Of a DNA stretch of 64,000 nucleotides, positions 12,335 to 24,047 are shown piece by piece; positions within the stretch are counted from its first letter, which is position 1; every line of letters begins with the position of its first letter. The stretch covers positions 17,471,462 through 17,535,461 of the forward strand of contig OX352763.1 in NCBI GenBank assembly GCA_947095585.1, read 5' to 3'. A model generated the notes under the pieces. It worked only from the letters and a program-made list of their open reading frames with translations. It was not told where the DNA came from and searched no databases. The translations under genes were made by a program, and so were the position numbers. Origin of the DNA: Nephrocerus scutellatus (Eukaryota; Arthropoda; Insecta; Diptera; Pipunculidae).

Positions 12335-12710
12335 AGTATTTGCGTAACTGCCCAACAATTAATTGGGTCGATATTTGGTTAATACGAGTAAGAAGTACTA
12401 CGCCAATTTCGTGAAGATTTATTGCGAAACAACCGCAACACGATAATGCACTGCTTGTTCATAAATTGTTGACCAAAAACAACACTATTACGATGCCCCA
12501 GCCTACATATCCAGAGGAGGATAGTAAGTTCTTCCTATTCCTCAAAGATAAAAAAATCGATAGCCAAACGACCTTTTGTCAACATTGATGAGATAAAGAA
12601 AGAATCTCTGATGCAACTTAAGGCCATATCGAAAATTGCGTTCCAGAAGTGGTTCGAAAATTGGAAAGATCACCGACATAATTGTTTTACATTAGGTGGG
12701 TACTAATATT
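12335..12710 (+). mobile_element. Mariner-like transposase C-terminal relic (second lineage)
   Basis: Across broken frames the plus strand shows remains of the HDNA region (AACACGATAATGCACTGCTT), then TITMPQPTYPEE (a diverged YSPDLAP region), NIDEIKKESLMQLKAI, FQKWFENWKDHRHNCF and LGGY. This order fits the C-terminus of SETMAR-type mariner transposases, whose C-terminal block is FEDWK-RWHKCI--GGDYFEGD. It is distinct from the mariner at 10.7 and 23.1 kb. The YSPD aspartate is lost. Confidence 0.65.
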
Positions 12711-12841
12711 CATAAATAAATAAAAATCTAGAATAAAAAAAAATCCACGTAAACTTAAAGTTTGTACCTTTATCCTATCAATGGCTGCCAACTGCATACA
12801 AAACTCGACGAGAATTACCTTTTCTGATGGCCTCCAGAAGG

Positions 12842-12890
12842 GTAGATTGTATTTTTGAAACGTCAACATAGTTTCAAAAATACAATCTAC
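12842..12890. repeat. Perfect 20-bp inverted repeat, 9-nt loop
   Basis: GTAGATTGTATTTTTGAAAC (12,842-12,861) is followed after 9 nt by its exact reverse complement (12,871-12,890). The homology stops abruptly on both sides. I see no related copy elsewhere in the window. It could be the stem of a structured RNA, a replication-slippage palindrome or the ends of a collapsed element. Confidence 0.8.
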
Positions 12891-13730
12891 AAGAATTTTA
12901 TTATGTGCTCGTGCATGTTGCTTACATAAAAGCCAGAGCACAGATGTTGACCTCAAACACAACATACGAAATTTCATGCAACATAAAATACCCCTAACTC
13001 TTGATCCTGCAAAAGTTTATTTATCACAGCAGTAGTTACATGCAACTTTTTGACAAGTTTATGTGTAATAAAATTTCGTTCGAAACCGCCACTGGAAGGC
13101 AAATGATGGCGATTTACGTGTACTTGTGCTGGCTTACTGTGTGTACTTTTGAATTTAACGAGCTGAGTGCAAGAAGCAAAATGTGCACTGATCCCCAAGT
13201 GTACAATTTTTATTGAGTTAGTGCAATGCAAATTAAGATACAACTCACAGGGTGTTTTTCTAATTTGTTCAACTTTTTTTGGGTTTTCTGAAGTTGTTAT
13301 ATAATTTTCATTTAGTTTCTTCGCATACAAATCATTATATGCCGGGCGAAATAAACACTTCAACTTTCTCATTTGAGAGCTTTGAATATTTTAATGAGAT
13401 TGAGGCGTCCAAGGTTGATTTAAGCGAAGTGTTGTACAAAGTGTAATGAAAAATAATGGAATATAATACTGCACTGCAAGTGGTTCCAAAAAAAATATCT
13501 CGTACACTGCAAGATTGGTCAACACTTAAGGACTTTCGTAAGAGGTTTCTTTGAGCAGAGGATTGCATTTTTTATCCACGTATGTAATCCCAATAAATAA
13601 CTAAAAATCTGTTTCAAAATTTTATCTAAAATGGAAAGCATACTTCATTAATCAAAACCAAAGAAAACACCAGTTTTGACGTGACATCGTCTCAATACAA
13701 GGTTTAAGGGGGTACATGTTCAAAAAGTAA
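12891..13730. other. Intergenic, unassigned open frames
   Basis: Two minus-strand open frames (13,372-12,974 and 13,568-13,335) have no recognisable motif, and they overlap plus-strand frames. I do not call either as a gene. Confidence 0.35.
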
Positions 13731-14095
13731 AATGTTAAGTGATACACTGCTAAATATAACACTGTTGTGAGCACTGTTAAGTGAGCCACTGTTAACTGTC
13801 ACACTGTTGTGAGCACTGTTAAGTGATACACTCCTTAATAACACACTGTTGTGAGCACTGTTAAGTGAGCCACTGTTAAATGTCACACTGTTGTGAGCAC
13901 TGTTAAGTGAGCCACTGTTTAATGACACACTGTTGTGAGCACTGCTAAGTGATACACTGTTAAATACCACACTGTTGTGAGCACTGTTAAATGTCATATT
14001 GTTGTGAGCACTGTTAAATGTCACACTGTTGTGAGCACTGTTAAGTAGGCCACTGTTAAATGTCACACTTTTAAGTGAGCCACTGTTTAATGTCA
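13731..14095. repeat. Minisatellite, 42-bp unit
   Basis: About eight units built from CACACTGTTGTGAGCACTG, TTAAGTGAGC and CACTGTTAAATGT in regular order, with some half-units. The period of 42 bp is a multiple of three, so the minus strand stays open for 166 codons and reads as a 14-residue repeat (LNSAHNSVTFNSGS). The repetition, the low sequence complexity and the absence of any domain argue that the open frame is a by-product of the period. Confidence 0.85.
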
Positions 14096-14385
14096 GTACT
14101 TTGGGAACTAAGCCAATTCCCAAGCGATTCACATGAAATTCGGAATGTAGGACTAAGATGCTAATAAAAGACTTCTTCCTATAAAAATTCTGGAATATGA
14201 TCATTATGGTACGGAATTTCTGGAACCAAGCAATTTCTCAAGCGATTCGCATGAAATTCGGTATGTAGGACTATAAGACTTGTTTCTATGGTAATTGTGG
14301 GATAGGGCCAATAGGGTCTGGAATTTTGTGAACCACGCAATTTCTCAAGCGATTCGTACGAAATTCGGTATGTAGGACTAAGTTG
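14096..14385. repeat. Three tandem ~107-118-bp repeats
   Basis: The block CAAGCGATTC-CATGAAATTCGGTATGTAGGAC starts near 14,121, 14,239 and 14,345, each preceded by a GGAAC(T/C)AAGC-AATT segment. The array adjoins the 42-bp minisatellite and is separate from it. Confidence 0.75.
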
Positions 14386-14394
14386 TGACTATAA

Positions 14395-14985
14395 CACTAC
14401 CTTTTTAGGGAGCTTGACAATCATTCCCTTCTTCCACTCGTCGGGGAAACTTTCTACCTCTCAAGCTCTCTCTACAAGCGGATATAAAAGCTCTGCAGAT
14501 GTCGTTGGAGCGGTACGCAGAAGCTCTGCGGGTATACCATCTAGTCCTACCGACTTGTTGTTCTTTAGTGCGTTGATCGTGGTCATCTTTACAGCGAATT
14601 CGGGAAATCGTTACCTCCGGGAGCTCCGTTTGATTTGGGTGCATATCGTTGGCGAATACACGGTTAAGGACCGTTGAAAAATGCTCCCTCCATCGCTTAA
14701 GCTGATCCTCATCTGAAACGAGTACGGCACCATCAAGGCCTTTCACCGGATGTTGGTTAGAGCGGTTCCACCTGTCAGCTCTTTGGTGATACGGTTCTGC
14801 TATCGCACCTGATGCCTGCTGCCTCTGCTTTTGAGGCCAGGTTGTTAATATAATTACGTTTGTTAAGTCTTACACTACGCTCCACTTCTCTCATTTTTCT
14901 TCGATACAGGGACTCTAGCTCGATCCTCGCTTCTACTGGGGTATCTACAATGCGAGCTTTAAGTAACTTACGTTCTTAAATCCGC
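14395..14985 (-). mobile_element. LINE reverse-transcriptase fragment
   Basis: Minus strand: SDEDQLKRWREHFSTVLNR at about 14,710-14,650, a typical pre-RT motif of insect non-LTR elements. A shifted frame then gives INALKNNKSVGLDGIPAELL (RT finger motif), LLYPLVERA and FPDEWKKGMIVKLPKK. The upstream portion to 14,985 is degenerate. Motifs A to C of the palm are absent, so only the N-terminal RT survives. Confidence 0.75.
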
Positions 14986-15174
14986 CTCAAGTTAGACTTT
15001 TTAATCCTCAGTCATCATTACTTATCCAAAGCGTTGTGTCCGTCTCAGTAGCGGGTATTTTTCGGTACCGCAGGGTGCTAACCCACGTTACCTAGACTAG
15101 AAACGCTAGGCCGTTCGCACTTGTATTTTTAGCCTACATATATAAGGATTTATACACATAGTTGCCCGAGGACC

Positions 15175-16000
15175 ACCACTAGTAGGTAAAGAAAGCACTA
15201 GATCACGAACTTGATTGTTGCGCTACTGGCTCAAACCAAGTTTTGAGCAGTCAGTAGCTTCCCGATCAATCACAATGCAGATCTAAGGTCATGCCCAAGT
15301 ATTTCGCAGAATTTGAGTACGAGATTTTAAAGCCGGAAATTGTGATAGGAATGTGTTTTATTTTTTATTTGTAAAAATTAACATGTATTGATTTAGAGTT
15401 ATTTAATTTTATTTAACATTTTTCTGTCCAGTTGACTATGTAGTGACTATTTAGTGTAGATTCTTCTTCAGTTTTCCCATATGGAAGTAGCGCTGTGTCA
15501 GCAAAAATTGCTAACGTGCAAGGTTATGGGAGTGGTAAGTCATACGTGAATAGTATAAATAAAACCGGAAACAGAATACTTCCCTGTGGAACACTTGCCT
15601 TGATTTCTTTTAATTGTGAGTAGGCGTCTTGTTGTTTTATACGAAAATATCAGTCAGAAATGTATGATTCTAATATTTCCGCGTACTGTTTAGGGAGAAG
15701 CATGTTTAGTTTATGGACAAGTCCTTTATGCCAGACTTTGTCAAACGCCTGTACAACATATAAAAATACTGCACAGCAAACCATTTTGTCATCCAATGTT
15801 TTTTCCATTACGTCAGTTATCCGATGTACTTGGTCAAGTGTTGAATGTTTCTCCCTAAATTCAAATTGGTGAGATGGTATATCAGGTTTCAATATTCAAT
15901 AATGGGCTTTTATCTTTTAAAAAGTATTCTTTTTAATAGTTTTGAAAGTTTCGAGGAATTGACAACGACTTTAACATCATAGAATAATTGGCCTCCCTTA
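15175..16000 (-). mobile_element. Jockey-clade LINE RT fragment
   Basis: Minus strand 15,892-15,650 encodes HQFEFREKHSTLDQVHRITD followed by AVFLYVVQAFDKVWHKGL, matching Jockey-type RT motif A (AVFLDVAQAFDKVWH-GL), with the catalytic FLD aspartate changed to Y. Further along come SVPQGSIL (motif B region) and a degraded motif C (AIFADTALLPYG, where YADD is expected). The final part reads NLNKSKSIHVNF and KYLGMTLD. The catalytic changes and several stops show that it is inactive. Confidence 0.8.
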
Positions 16001-16009
16001 TTCCACTGA

Positions 16010-16888
16010 CAAAAAAAAACAACCCATAAAAATTAAAATTTTTCATCTAAATTCTCTAATCTCAGAAATTGATATGGGAGCCCCTCGATCCTGGGCCATT
16101 TTATTGTAGAAGAAAATCATCGAAACAAACATTTGACATCAGATGTTAAAATTGAAAAAGCTCAGATCATTTTATTCTGAGCACTTAGAGCACGCTCATA
16201 CTCTGAGCAAATAAGAAACACGAACATTTATCTTGAGAACTCTTTGACTGCTCTGAACTAATTTATGAAAACGCCAAATGACAGAATATTGTGAAAACTT
16301 GTTGTTCTATCTGTAAGTTGATATCGACAACAAAAAAAACGACATCAATAAAAATACAATTCAGTATATAATAAAAATGTAAGTTGAAGTAAGCATAAAA
16401 CATGTATGTCTCGTTTCATTTACTGGGTTCATTTGTGCGTGAACTAAGATTTCTCTCTCTCTCTCCACCACCAAAACCATGCAGCGCAGCCGACTGCGCA
16501 GCACACACCGCACACAGTCCATAAAGGGCGACGAATATCTGATGCCAGTATAGATATTTAAAAAATGTATAAGGGCCTTGCGGCCGAACCCGGGACCCGA
16601 TCACTACCAAATTTTCGAAAAAGTATTGTTTATTGGGTATACACATGTGTGTAAAATTTGAAAAAAATCGGGTAAATTTTTTAAAATTTTTGTTTGGGAG
16701 CCCCCCGACCCCGCAGCCCGAGGGGCCTCAAAATTTAATAGATAGTGTTGTCTCCGGAAATACACATGTGTGCAAAATTTCAATAAAATCGGGCCATGGG
16801 AAGTGGGTTAAAAATTGATCGCAAGAATCCACGACAGACGACCGACGACCCACGGGCAAGTGAAGTTAATATAGAGAATTTAAAAAGT
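16010..16888 (-). mobile_element. Copy 1 of ~118-bp-unit element (reverse orientation)
   Basis: The left edge (16,013-16,065) has the B-end module AACAACCCATA ... TTTTTCAT ... AAATTCTCTAAT. The right edge (16,800-16,888) has the A-end module: AAGTGGGTTAAAAATTGATC, GCAAGAATCCACGAC, CACGGGCAAGTGAAGTTAAT, ATAGAGAATTT. Next to the A end are two tandem units containing ACACATGTGTG, AATCGGG and a GC block (CCCCCCGACCCCG / CCCGAGGGGCC). The ~480 bp between 16,080 and 16,560 is not made of the repeat. Same end order as the copies at 30.1, 54.4 and 62.9 kb. Confidence 0.75.
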
Positions 16889-17097
16889 CTGGTTGACTTG
16901 TATGAAACAGGAAAGCAGCATTAGGACGATTTTCATTGACGATTGACAACATGTCTGGCTTGCCACTGATAGCTATAGTTGAAAAGCAGGATGGCCAGAC
17001 AAAATTAGTCGAAGATCTTGTGAAACCATTGGTAATATATGTTTTATGAAAAAACACTTATTATTCACTAATAAAACGTATGTGAATATATTTTTGA

Positions 17098-17312
17098 TAA
17101 TGTTAATAATGTTAATAATGTTAATAATGTTAATGATGTATAATAATAATTAATAACCAATTAATAACCAATTAATAACCAATTAATAACCAATTAATAA
17201 CCAATTAATAACCAATTAATAACCAATTAATAACCAATTAATAACAAATTAATAACCAATTAGCAACCAATTAATAACCAATTAATAACCAATTAATAAC
17301 CAATTAATAACA
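17098..17312. repeat. 9-bp then 11-bp tandem arrays
   Basis: About four copies of GTTAATAAT (17,098-17,138) are followed by about fifteen copies of AATTAATAACC (17,148-17,312), with very little divergence. The array directly adjoins the poly(A) end of the minus-strand R1-like LINE. Confidence 0.9.
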
Positions 17313-17317
17313 ATAAT

Positions 17318-19930
17318 AATATTTTTTTTTTTTTTTTTGTTTTTTTGTTTTGTGGGGAATGTAAAAATGCATTTACGCATTGAGAACTGGGCTCTCATTG
17401 CTGAACTACCAGCTAAAAAACACCTCCCCTTCTGTCTGGGATGACCTGGAACCGTTATGCACATTACTTCGGATCACCCCAAGTTAAAATTTTGCTCTAT
17501 ATTGGGCGCTCCCCCATTTAGATGCTCCTATCCTATAGGCAATCTGATGACTGCACTTTTCCCATTTTGTGTAGATACTGACGGAAGTATCCGTGTCCGG
17601 TCAGGAATTGTGTTATATAGTAACCAACCTCTCCGTGCGTCCGCTCGATCCATGGTTCTAGCTCTTCGATGAGTCTTGCTGTCCATCTCCCTTTCGTTTC
17701 ATGGTCCCACGCTGTCTGCCAGATTTCTAAGGTGCGAGACCTTTCTTCTAAGCTCGCTATTTTTCTGCCAACCTCCGCCTTTCTCAGGTATATGGCTTTA
17801 CGCTCTTTAGCCAATTGATGAATGGGGATGCACCCTGCTACTACTAGGATGGCTGCTTCTGAGACCGTGCGATAAGACGCAGCAATTCGTAGGGCCCCTC
17901 GCCTTTGCACTTGGGACAGCCTTTTTCGAAAAATCTTCTTGTCCATAGAGTCTGCCCAAATCTCTGCTCCATAAAGAAGGACTGATTGAACCGCTGACAT
18001 TAAAAGGCGTCGCTTACTGGGTCTTGGCCCAACAACATTTGCCATAAGTCTGCTTAGGGCTGTAACACCTTTCGCAGCCTTATCCGCTGACCGACGGATC
18101 TGCTCAAAGAAGCTTAACTTTGAATCTATTGCTATGCCTAGATATTTAAATGCTGGCTTAGTTTCAATTATCGTCTCCCCTACCCACATCGGGAGAGACG
18201 GTTAGATTTTTTTTTTTGAGAGTATTGCTATCTCCGTTTTATTTAGGGCTAGGGCTAATCCGTGCACCGTCATCCAGTTGTCTACTGTACTACGCATTAC
18301 CTGATTGAGTTTCAACTGGGACTGTTTAGTATCGCGAGCAGCAACGAGCACTGCCACATCATCCGCATAACCAACCAGGTGCGTCTCGTCGGGCATTTCT
18401 GTTCGCAACAAGCTATCGTAGAACGCATTCCAAAGGTCTGGTCCTAGAATCGATCCCTGTGCTGCTCCGGCTGTTGTCCTTCCTCAGTATCGTAGATCAG
18501 ACTACGGTTTTTCAGATATTCGTCCAAGATTCGCAAGAGGTATACTGGGATGTGGAACTGGTGCTCTAGTGCGTCGAGCATATCACTCCACATAACTGTG
18601 TTAAACGCGTTCTTGACATCAAGCGTCACTAACAGGACAATCCGTCTCGAAAAGTGGTTATGGTCTTCCGCTCTCCTAACTGCCTCCGTTACTTCGCGAA
18701 TTGCGTCTATTGTGGATAGTCCCCCCCTGAAGCCATATTGTCTGGGTGAGAGGTCCCCAGCCGATTGGATCGCCGCTGTAAGCCTCGCTCTAATTAATTT
18801 CTCCATAACCTTGCCCGCTATGTCCAGCATACTCAATGGCCTATAAGCAGATGGAAGCTCAGGGTCACCTTTGTCTTTGCTAACCAGAACCAGTCTTGCG
18901 ACCTTCCACCGGGAGCTAAACACCCCATTCGTCAGACATAGGTTGTACATTGTCAGCAGCAGGTTGGGATTATGTTGATAAACCAATTTAAAAATTTCAT
19001 TTGGTATTCCATCTGGGCCAGGAGCCTTTTTATTCTTCAATGATAAGATAGCTCTCTCCAATTCAAGTTCAGAAAATAGCGGAACTTCTGTGTCTGGTCC
19101 ACGATTTAGTTCAGGTCTCTCTGGGTGGTTTGGAAAGAGAGCTCTCACAATTTCTTCTTTGGTGCTGGCATCCATCAAGCGTTTTGGCTTTTGAGCTCCA
19201 AGCTTCTGCATAACTATCTTGTGGCCAAGTCCCCATGGGTCTCCATCAATGTCATCTATTAAATTATTCCAGCAACGAGCTTTGCTCATGTTAATGACCC
19301 GTCTTAAGAGCTTCTTGACTTGCGTATGCTCCGCGGATATGCTATTTGCCTCTTCCCGGTTTGTTGCGCGTTGTGCCTTTCGTCGAAGAGAGAACACTTT
19401 GCCTTCGTATATTCGCGATCTCCATTGTCCACCAGTAAGCAGACGGTTTGTCATGGCGTGGTTTGCTTCTAGGCATGGATGCCTCGCAGGCCGAACTAAT
19501 TAGGCCCATGGTAGAAGATACTAGTGCCTCAGTCGCAGATCTTGCATTCATTTCTATTCTCCTCATGGTTTGCTGTCCACCATTTTCTAATACTTCCTTG
19601 AACCGTTCCACGTTTAACCTTTTCATATTCCATCTTAACGGTTTATCGCGCGATTCGCTCCGTTGCCTTATACCCACTTCGAACATAATATACTGGTGAT
19701 CGCTGCCACTGTATTCCTCCATTACCCTCCATTCCTTAATTCGTGGCGCCAAGACTTCAGATGCGAGGGTGATATCGGGGATCGTCTCCGTATACCCTGG
19801 GCGGCGAAAGGTTGTAGTTGACCCGCGATTTAATACAAGGAGTCCTACTCTGGCAGCCATTTCCAGGATCAATCTTCCGATTTTCATGTCTCGTCCCACG
19901 CGGGTTACATTGCCGGAGCTTTTTGGCTAC
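17318..19930 (-). mobile_element. R1-clade LINE, 5'-truncated, recently dead
   Basis: Reading down the minus strand: C-terminal endonuclease (19,925-19,650: TIPDITLASEVL, YSGSDHQYIMFEV); linker; RT from about 19,450 (NKKAPGPDGIPNEIFKL, YRPLSMLDIAGKVMEKLI, QYGFRGGLSTIDAI, motif A VTLDVKNAFNTVMW near 18,620); motif C GYADDVAVLVAA with YADD at 18,358-18,369; then the R1-type C-terminal domain (AFKYLGIAID, LLYGAEIWADSM, RGALRIAASYRTVSE) to about 17,533. Frameshifts near 18,475, 18,200 and 17,500 break what would be one ORF2. The first part of the endonuclease and all of ORF1 are missing, consistent with 5' truncation during target-primed reverse transcription. The minus-strand 3' end has an A-rich tail (17,322-17,350). 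Confidence 0.85.
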
Positions 19931-20959
19931 TTGCCAAAAGTTAATAATTAAATATCTAACGATAACAATTATGCCGCTGGTGTCAAGCGTTACCGTAGCT
20001 TACCCACAAATTTTGACAAACTTAAATTTGAAAATCTTTTCTTGTATTTTGTGTTTATTTCTATTAAGAGTTTTGTTTTGAAGTTTTTTAACTTTAAAAT
20101 TTAAATTTCACAAAACAAAATCTCGTCAAAAAGACGAACAAATCGAAAACATAAAAAAACAGACAATCAACTGCTTTTAGTGCGGAATCCACCTTCATTT
20201 AATATTCATTTACAACAACAAAAGACTGCATAACCCTGCATTATATTCAAGTACTCGTAGATTCGCAAAAATTGTGTAGCTTCCTGCTTTTAAGAAAGAA
20301 CAATACATTTAAGACAAACGTCAAACTTGGGTGAAAACTTGGGTTTTACTACTCATACGGGTTATTCGTATTGTCTCAGATGGGTACATAATGAACAAGA
20401 ACTAATTTTGTATTCAAACTCGTAATTCACATTGTTCATATTTGTTCATCCATATTAACGGCTATTGAAACCATTGTACCAAATACCGACTATGCAGGTA
20501 AGTACCGACTTAATATTTATTTGGATCCGCTGGGACTAAAATGTAGTTTAATGAAATGCAGCAGCATTTCTTTTATAGTGCATACCACTAGGCTTAGTAC
20601 AATTAAGTTATTCCGGTATACTAGGTCTGTGCGCATCCCTTGACATTAACATAAAGCTGCTGATACTTTAACAGTTGGATGTACAAAAGTTAAAGAAAGC
20701 ATCTAATTTTTTTCTGGTGAATACTAGCAATGATCTTAGAGAGTGTAATTCTTACAGCATATTTAATTTTCTTTCCTCTCTTCTCATAAATAAATGAGCG
20801 AATACAGAAAAGAAAGGTCATGAACGACAGTTCGCAATTGAAATGAATCGTTCTTCATGTTTGTAAAATAAAATAAAATTATGGATACCTTTTTGTTACC
20901 ATGGTTTTGCTTGCTTATGACTTTGTAAAAAAACCACAAAATCTCGCATAATATAATAA
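19931..20959. other. Intergenic, nothing recognised
   Basis: AT-rich DNA upstream of the truncated LINE. No feature supported. Confidence 0.45.
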
Positions 20960-21400
20960 GTGAAACGAAAAACGTTCTTTATGGATTATGACACTGTATT
21001 GGAGGAGCTTATTGGAAATAATTTTCTGTTTCGCGGAAAGATTAACTCATGTTCCACTCACCACACTTGCTGCAAGCAACTTGCAACACGTATAACACGC
21101 GAGATCTTAGAAGTGACCCATTTCACTGAATTGCTCAAAAAAATTCAGCACTCTAGGTCACGTGAAAGGTGCACGTGTGGAAGGTACTTTGAAAACATGG
21201 GGCTTTTATGAACGATTAACCCACTTATCACGCATCACACGCGCCACGTGCCACGCATATCTCGCATCTCGCAACACGTATCACACGCGAGATCTAAGAA
21301 ATGGCCTATTTTACTGAGCTGCACACAAAATGTCAGCAATCTAGGTCACGTGAAATGTGGTTAAAAAGAAACTCAAAAAAGAAAGTCGAAAATCAATCAT
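20960..21400 (+). repeat. Dispersed repeat family X, two tandem copies (188-bp spacing)
   Basis: The segment GCAACACGTAT-ACACGCGAGATCT ... TTTCACTGA ... TCAGCA-TCTAGGTCACGTGAAA occurs at 21,083-21,175 and again at 21,271-21,365. The second copy runs on into TGTGGTTAAAAAG and AAAGTCGAAAATC. Related sequence appears inverted at 24,470-24,650 and direct at 39,840-39,910. Confidence 0.7.
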
Positions 21401-23090
21401 ATGACATCACCCAAGAATGAATATGTAGAGAACTGTGATCTATCGTTATTGCACATTCCTTTAAGAAGAATTGATAACGATAACCTCTTTAATACTTCCA
21501 AGTGAACTTTTGTTTCCGAAGTTCATTTGAGATAAAAATAAAGTTATCTGACAGTTAGTAACAATAAATGCTGATTTAACAGGAAAACACATTTTCGAAG
21601 GCATTCAGCTCGATTACCCAAAGACAAAAGCAAAACGACCTCATGCAATTACACAAATCAATTTAAATTGTAAAATTTCAATAAAATGGGAAAACTGCTG
21701 GGAAAAGTGGGATAGATCGCTAGTACAGGGTCCAACGCTCTGCCTCTCTCTTAAACCAAGTAGTAAATGTTACGGAACTCAAAGCACAATTCAAATATAA
21801 ACTCGCTCATAGAATTCAAATTCAAGGATCCTCTTCTCTGCCGACTTTCTTCGGTGATGCAAAAACCATTAAAAACGTTTATTGAGTGCATTTGGCCCGC
21901 TGGTGTGACACACTGTGACACACACACATAGTGTACTATGAGTATCTCGACGAGAGTCATTCAAGGCAAAAATCTAAGGCAAATATTGATTGTTTCAACA
22001 TGTCCCAGTATCAGGGGGTGGCCGGTGGAAAGCAATTGAAAATTTTATAGAGCAGACAAAATGACAGCCATTAATCCATCTGGTAGGTTTGATTCGGAAT
22101 TAAATAAAATTATCTCAAAAATTATAGATAACAAAATATAACGATATTCAAAGGAAGAAGTGTTGTAGAGTAAAAACTCCTCAAACCCTAAAGTAGCAAG
22201 ATGTTTAAGTGCACTCTCAATGACACTTTGCATAATTTCTCAGCTTACACTGGAAAATGTCTCGTTTGCCAATCGAAACCCAAGTGAAGTGTGCTCCCCA
22301 AACCCAACTGTTTTGCCTCGATAATACACAGAATATGAGACACCCAATTTTAATATTTCCATAACACTTGCCGCAATGTGCTTCCACTTTTACCCACCCA
22401 CACACACATACCACTACATACACATATATACACTTGGAAAAAAAAGAATCAGCCCCAACCGTCTTTGAAGAATAAACAAGAGCCAACAAAGAACTATGGG
22501 GAAAAAATCGATTCCCACCCAAGGAGTGAGCCGCTATTAAACGCTACGTTTCGTCTGCCCCACATTAAAGAGTCAAAAAGAATTTCGGAAATTATATAGC
22601 GAACACGTGTGTGTTGATGTTTACACATTCCAAACGCAGCTGTAGCATGATATGCTTTAGAAGATGACTTCTACGTGGAACATGAGTAGTTGGTGATTTT
22701 TGAATGAAATATCAGAGATTGTTAAATAATCAAAAAGCCTGCGTGAATAAAAATGCCGACGATGCGATGACCAGGCTTGCACGAATAAAATTTTCTTTTT
22801 TAATTTTCCTACTTATTTCTGTTAGTTGAAAAGAGTAGAAAAAGTACCGAGAAATATTTCAAACTATGATATTTTTACACTTTTAGTTAAAAAGGCAAAA
22901 ATGTGGGGGCATTGCAGTGAACCTAAACTTGAATAAAATTTCAAATTAATCATACATAGGGTGCCGTAAATGTTTTTGGAAAATGGTAATACTAGTGTTT
23001 TCCGATGCAAATCTCAATGTCAGTCAATAAGTTTAACATTTTTTGATGTTATGTTTCTCAAAAGTAATCTGTCAGTTTGCATCGAAATAT
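21401..23090. other. Intergenic, nothing recognised
   Basis: Includes a short CA-rich stretch near 22,395-22,430. Otherwise no supported features. Confidence 0.4.
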
Positions 23091-23094
23091 TGTT

Positions 23095-23860
23095 TTTTAT
23101 TTACTTGAAAAATTGAATTCAGTGAAAAAATTCAATTCATTCGACTTTTGGCGACGAAGCACCATCCTTGGCTAGTGTATATAATTGTTACAAAAAAAAT
23201 AAACGCGAACGCCGTTCACTCAGAGACGAGCCTCGTGGAACGTCGTCCAAAAACAGCTGTTGTGCCAGAAAACATCGATGCTGTGAGAAAACTGATTGAA
23301 GAGGATCGTCATGTGACTTACCGGGAAATCGAGGCATGCCTAGTCATTAGTAACACCAGCGTATTCACGATCTTACATGAGCATTTAAAGGTGCGAAAGC
23401 TATGTCCACGTTGGATTCCACATTTTTTGACAGACGCACAAAAAAAGGTTCGTGTCGATTGGTGCCGTCAAATGCTTGAAAAATTCATTGATGGTACTTC
23501 CAAAAACGTATACAAGATCGTGACAGGTGACAAGTCATGGATATTTGCGTATGAGCCGGAAAGAAAACGGCAATCGACTGTTTGGGTCTTCAATTCGAAA
23601 AAAACCAACAAAAGTTGTGCGAGCTCGGAGCATTGGGAAGCAAATGGTAGCGTGTTTCTTCACGAAAACCGGTCATGTGGCTACTGTGGCTCTTGAAAAC
23701 TAAAAGACAGTCAATTCAGCTTGATATACGACCATTTGTTTTACCGAGGTTTTCAACAAATTGAGAGAAATCAACCCAAACTGGCGGCGAATCATTTTGA
23801 ATCACCATAATGAGAGCTCACACACATCACATCAAACAAGCGAGTATTTGAGTACTTGTT
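23095..23860 (+). mobile_element. Mariner transposase relic (same family as 10.7 kb)
   Basis: The open frame 23,148-23,696 contains the helix-turn-helix half (VVPENIDAVRKLIEEDRHVT, YREIEACL), the linker (CPRWIPHFLTDAQKKVRVDW) and the first catalytic block IVTGDKSWIFAYEPERKRQ, with the D at about 23,530. A frameshift near 23,600 moves the rest (TKTGHVATVALEN; TSHQTSEYLS) into other frames, and the HHDNAS motif is mutated. Homology stops near 23,857, before the third aspartate, so the copy is 3'-truncated. The extreme N-terminus is frameshifted near 23,190. Confidence 0.85.
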
Positions 23861-24047
23861 TCCAGACAGCTGTTTGATGTTTGTCCAGCTTTACCCAATA
23901 TTTATAATTGTCAAGTTTAATGTCAAGTTATCTTCTCAAGTCTCAAGTCAAATCTCAAGTTCTCAGGACTGGTCTGTCCATTTTACTTCGATCTTAAGGT
24001 TATAGACAGTTTTGTCATTACCACCTTTTGGTTCTCTCAATGTGTCT

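Noticed and set aside
13704..14204. 166-codon minus-strand gene
   Set aside because: Explained by the 42-bp minisatellite; no domain, promoter or start context.
17098..17312. CRISPR-like array
   Set aside because: Head-to-tail 9-bp and 11-bp repeats without spacers, in a eukaryotic context; an ordinary tandem repeat.
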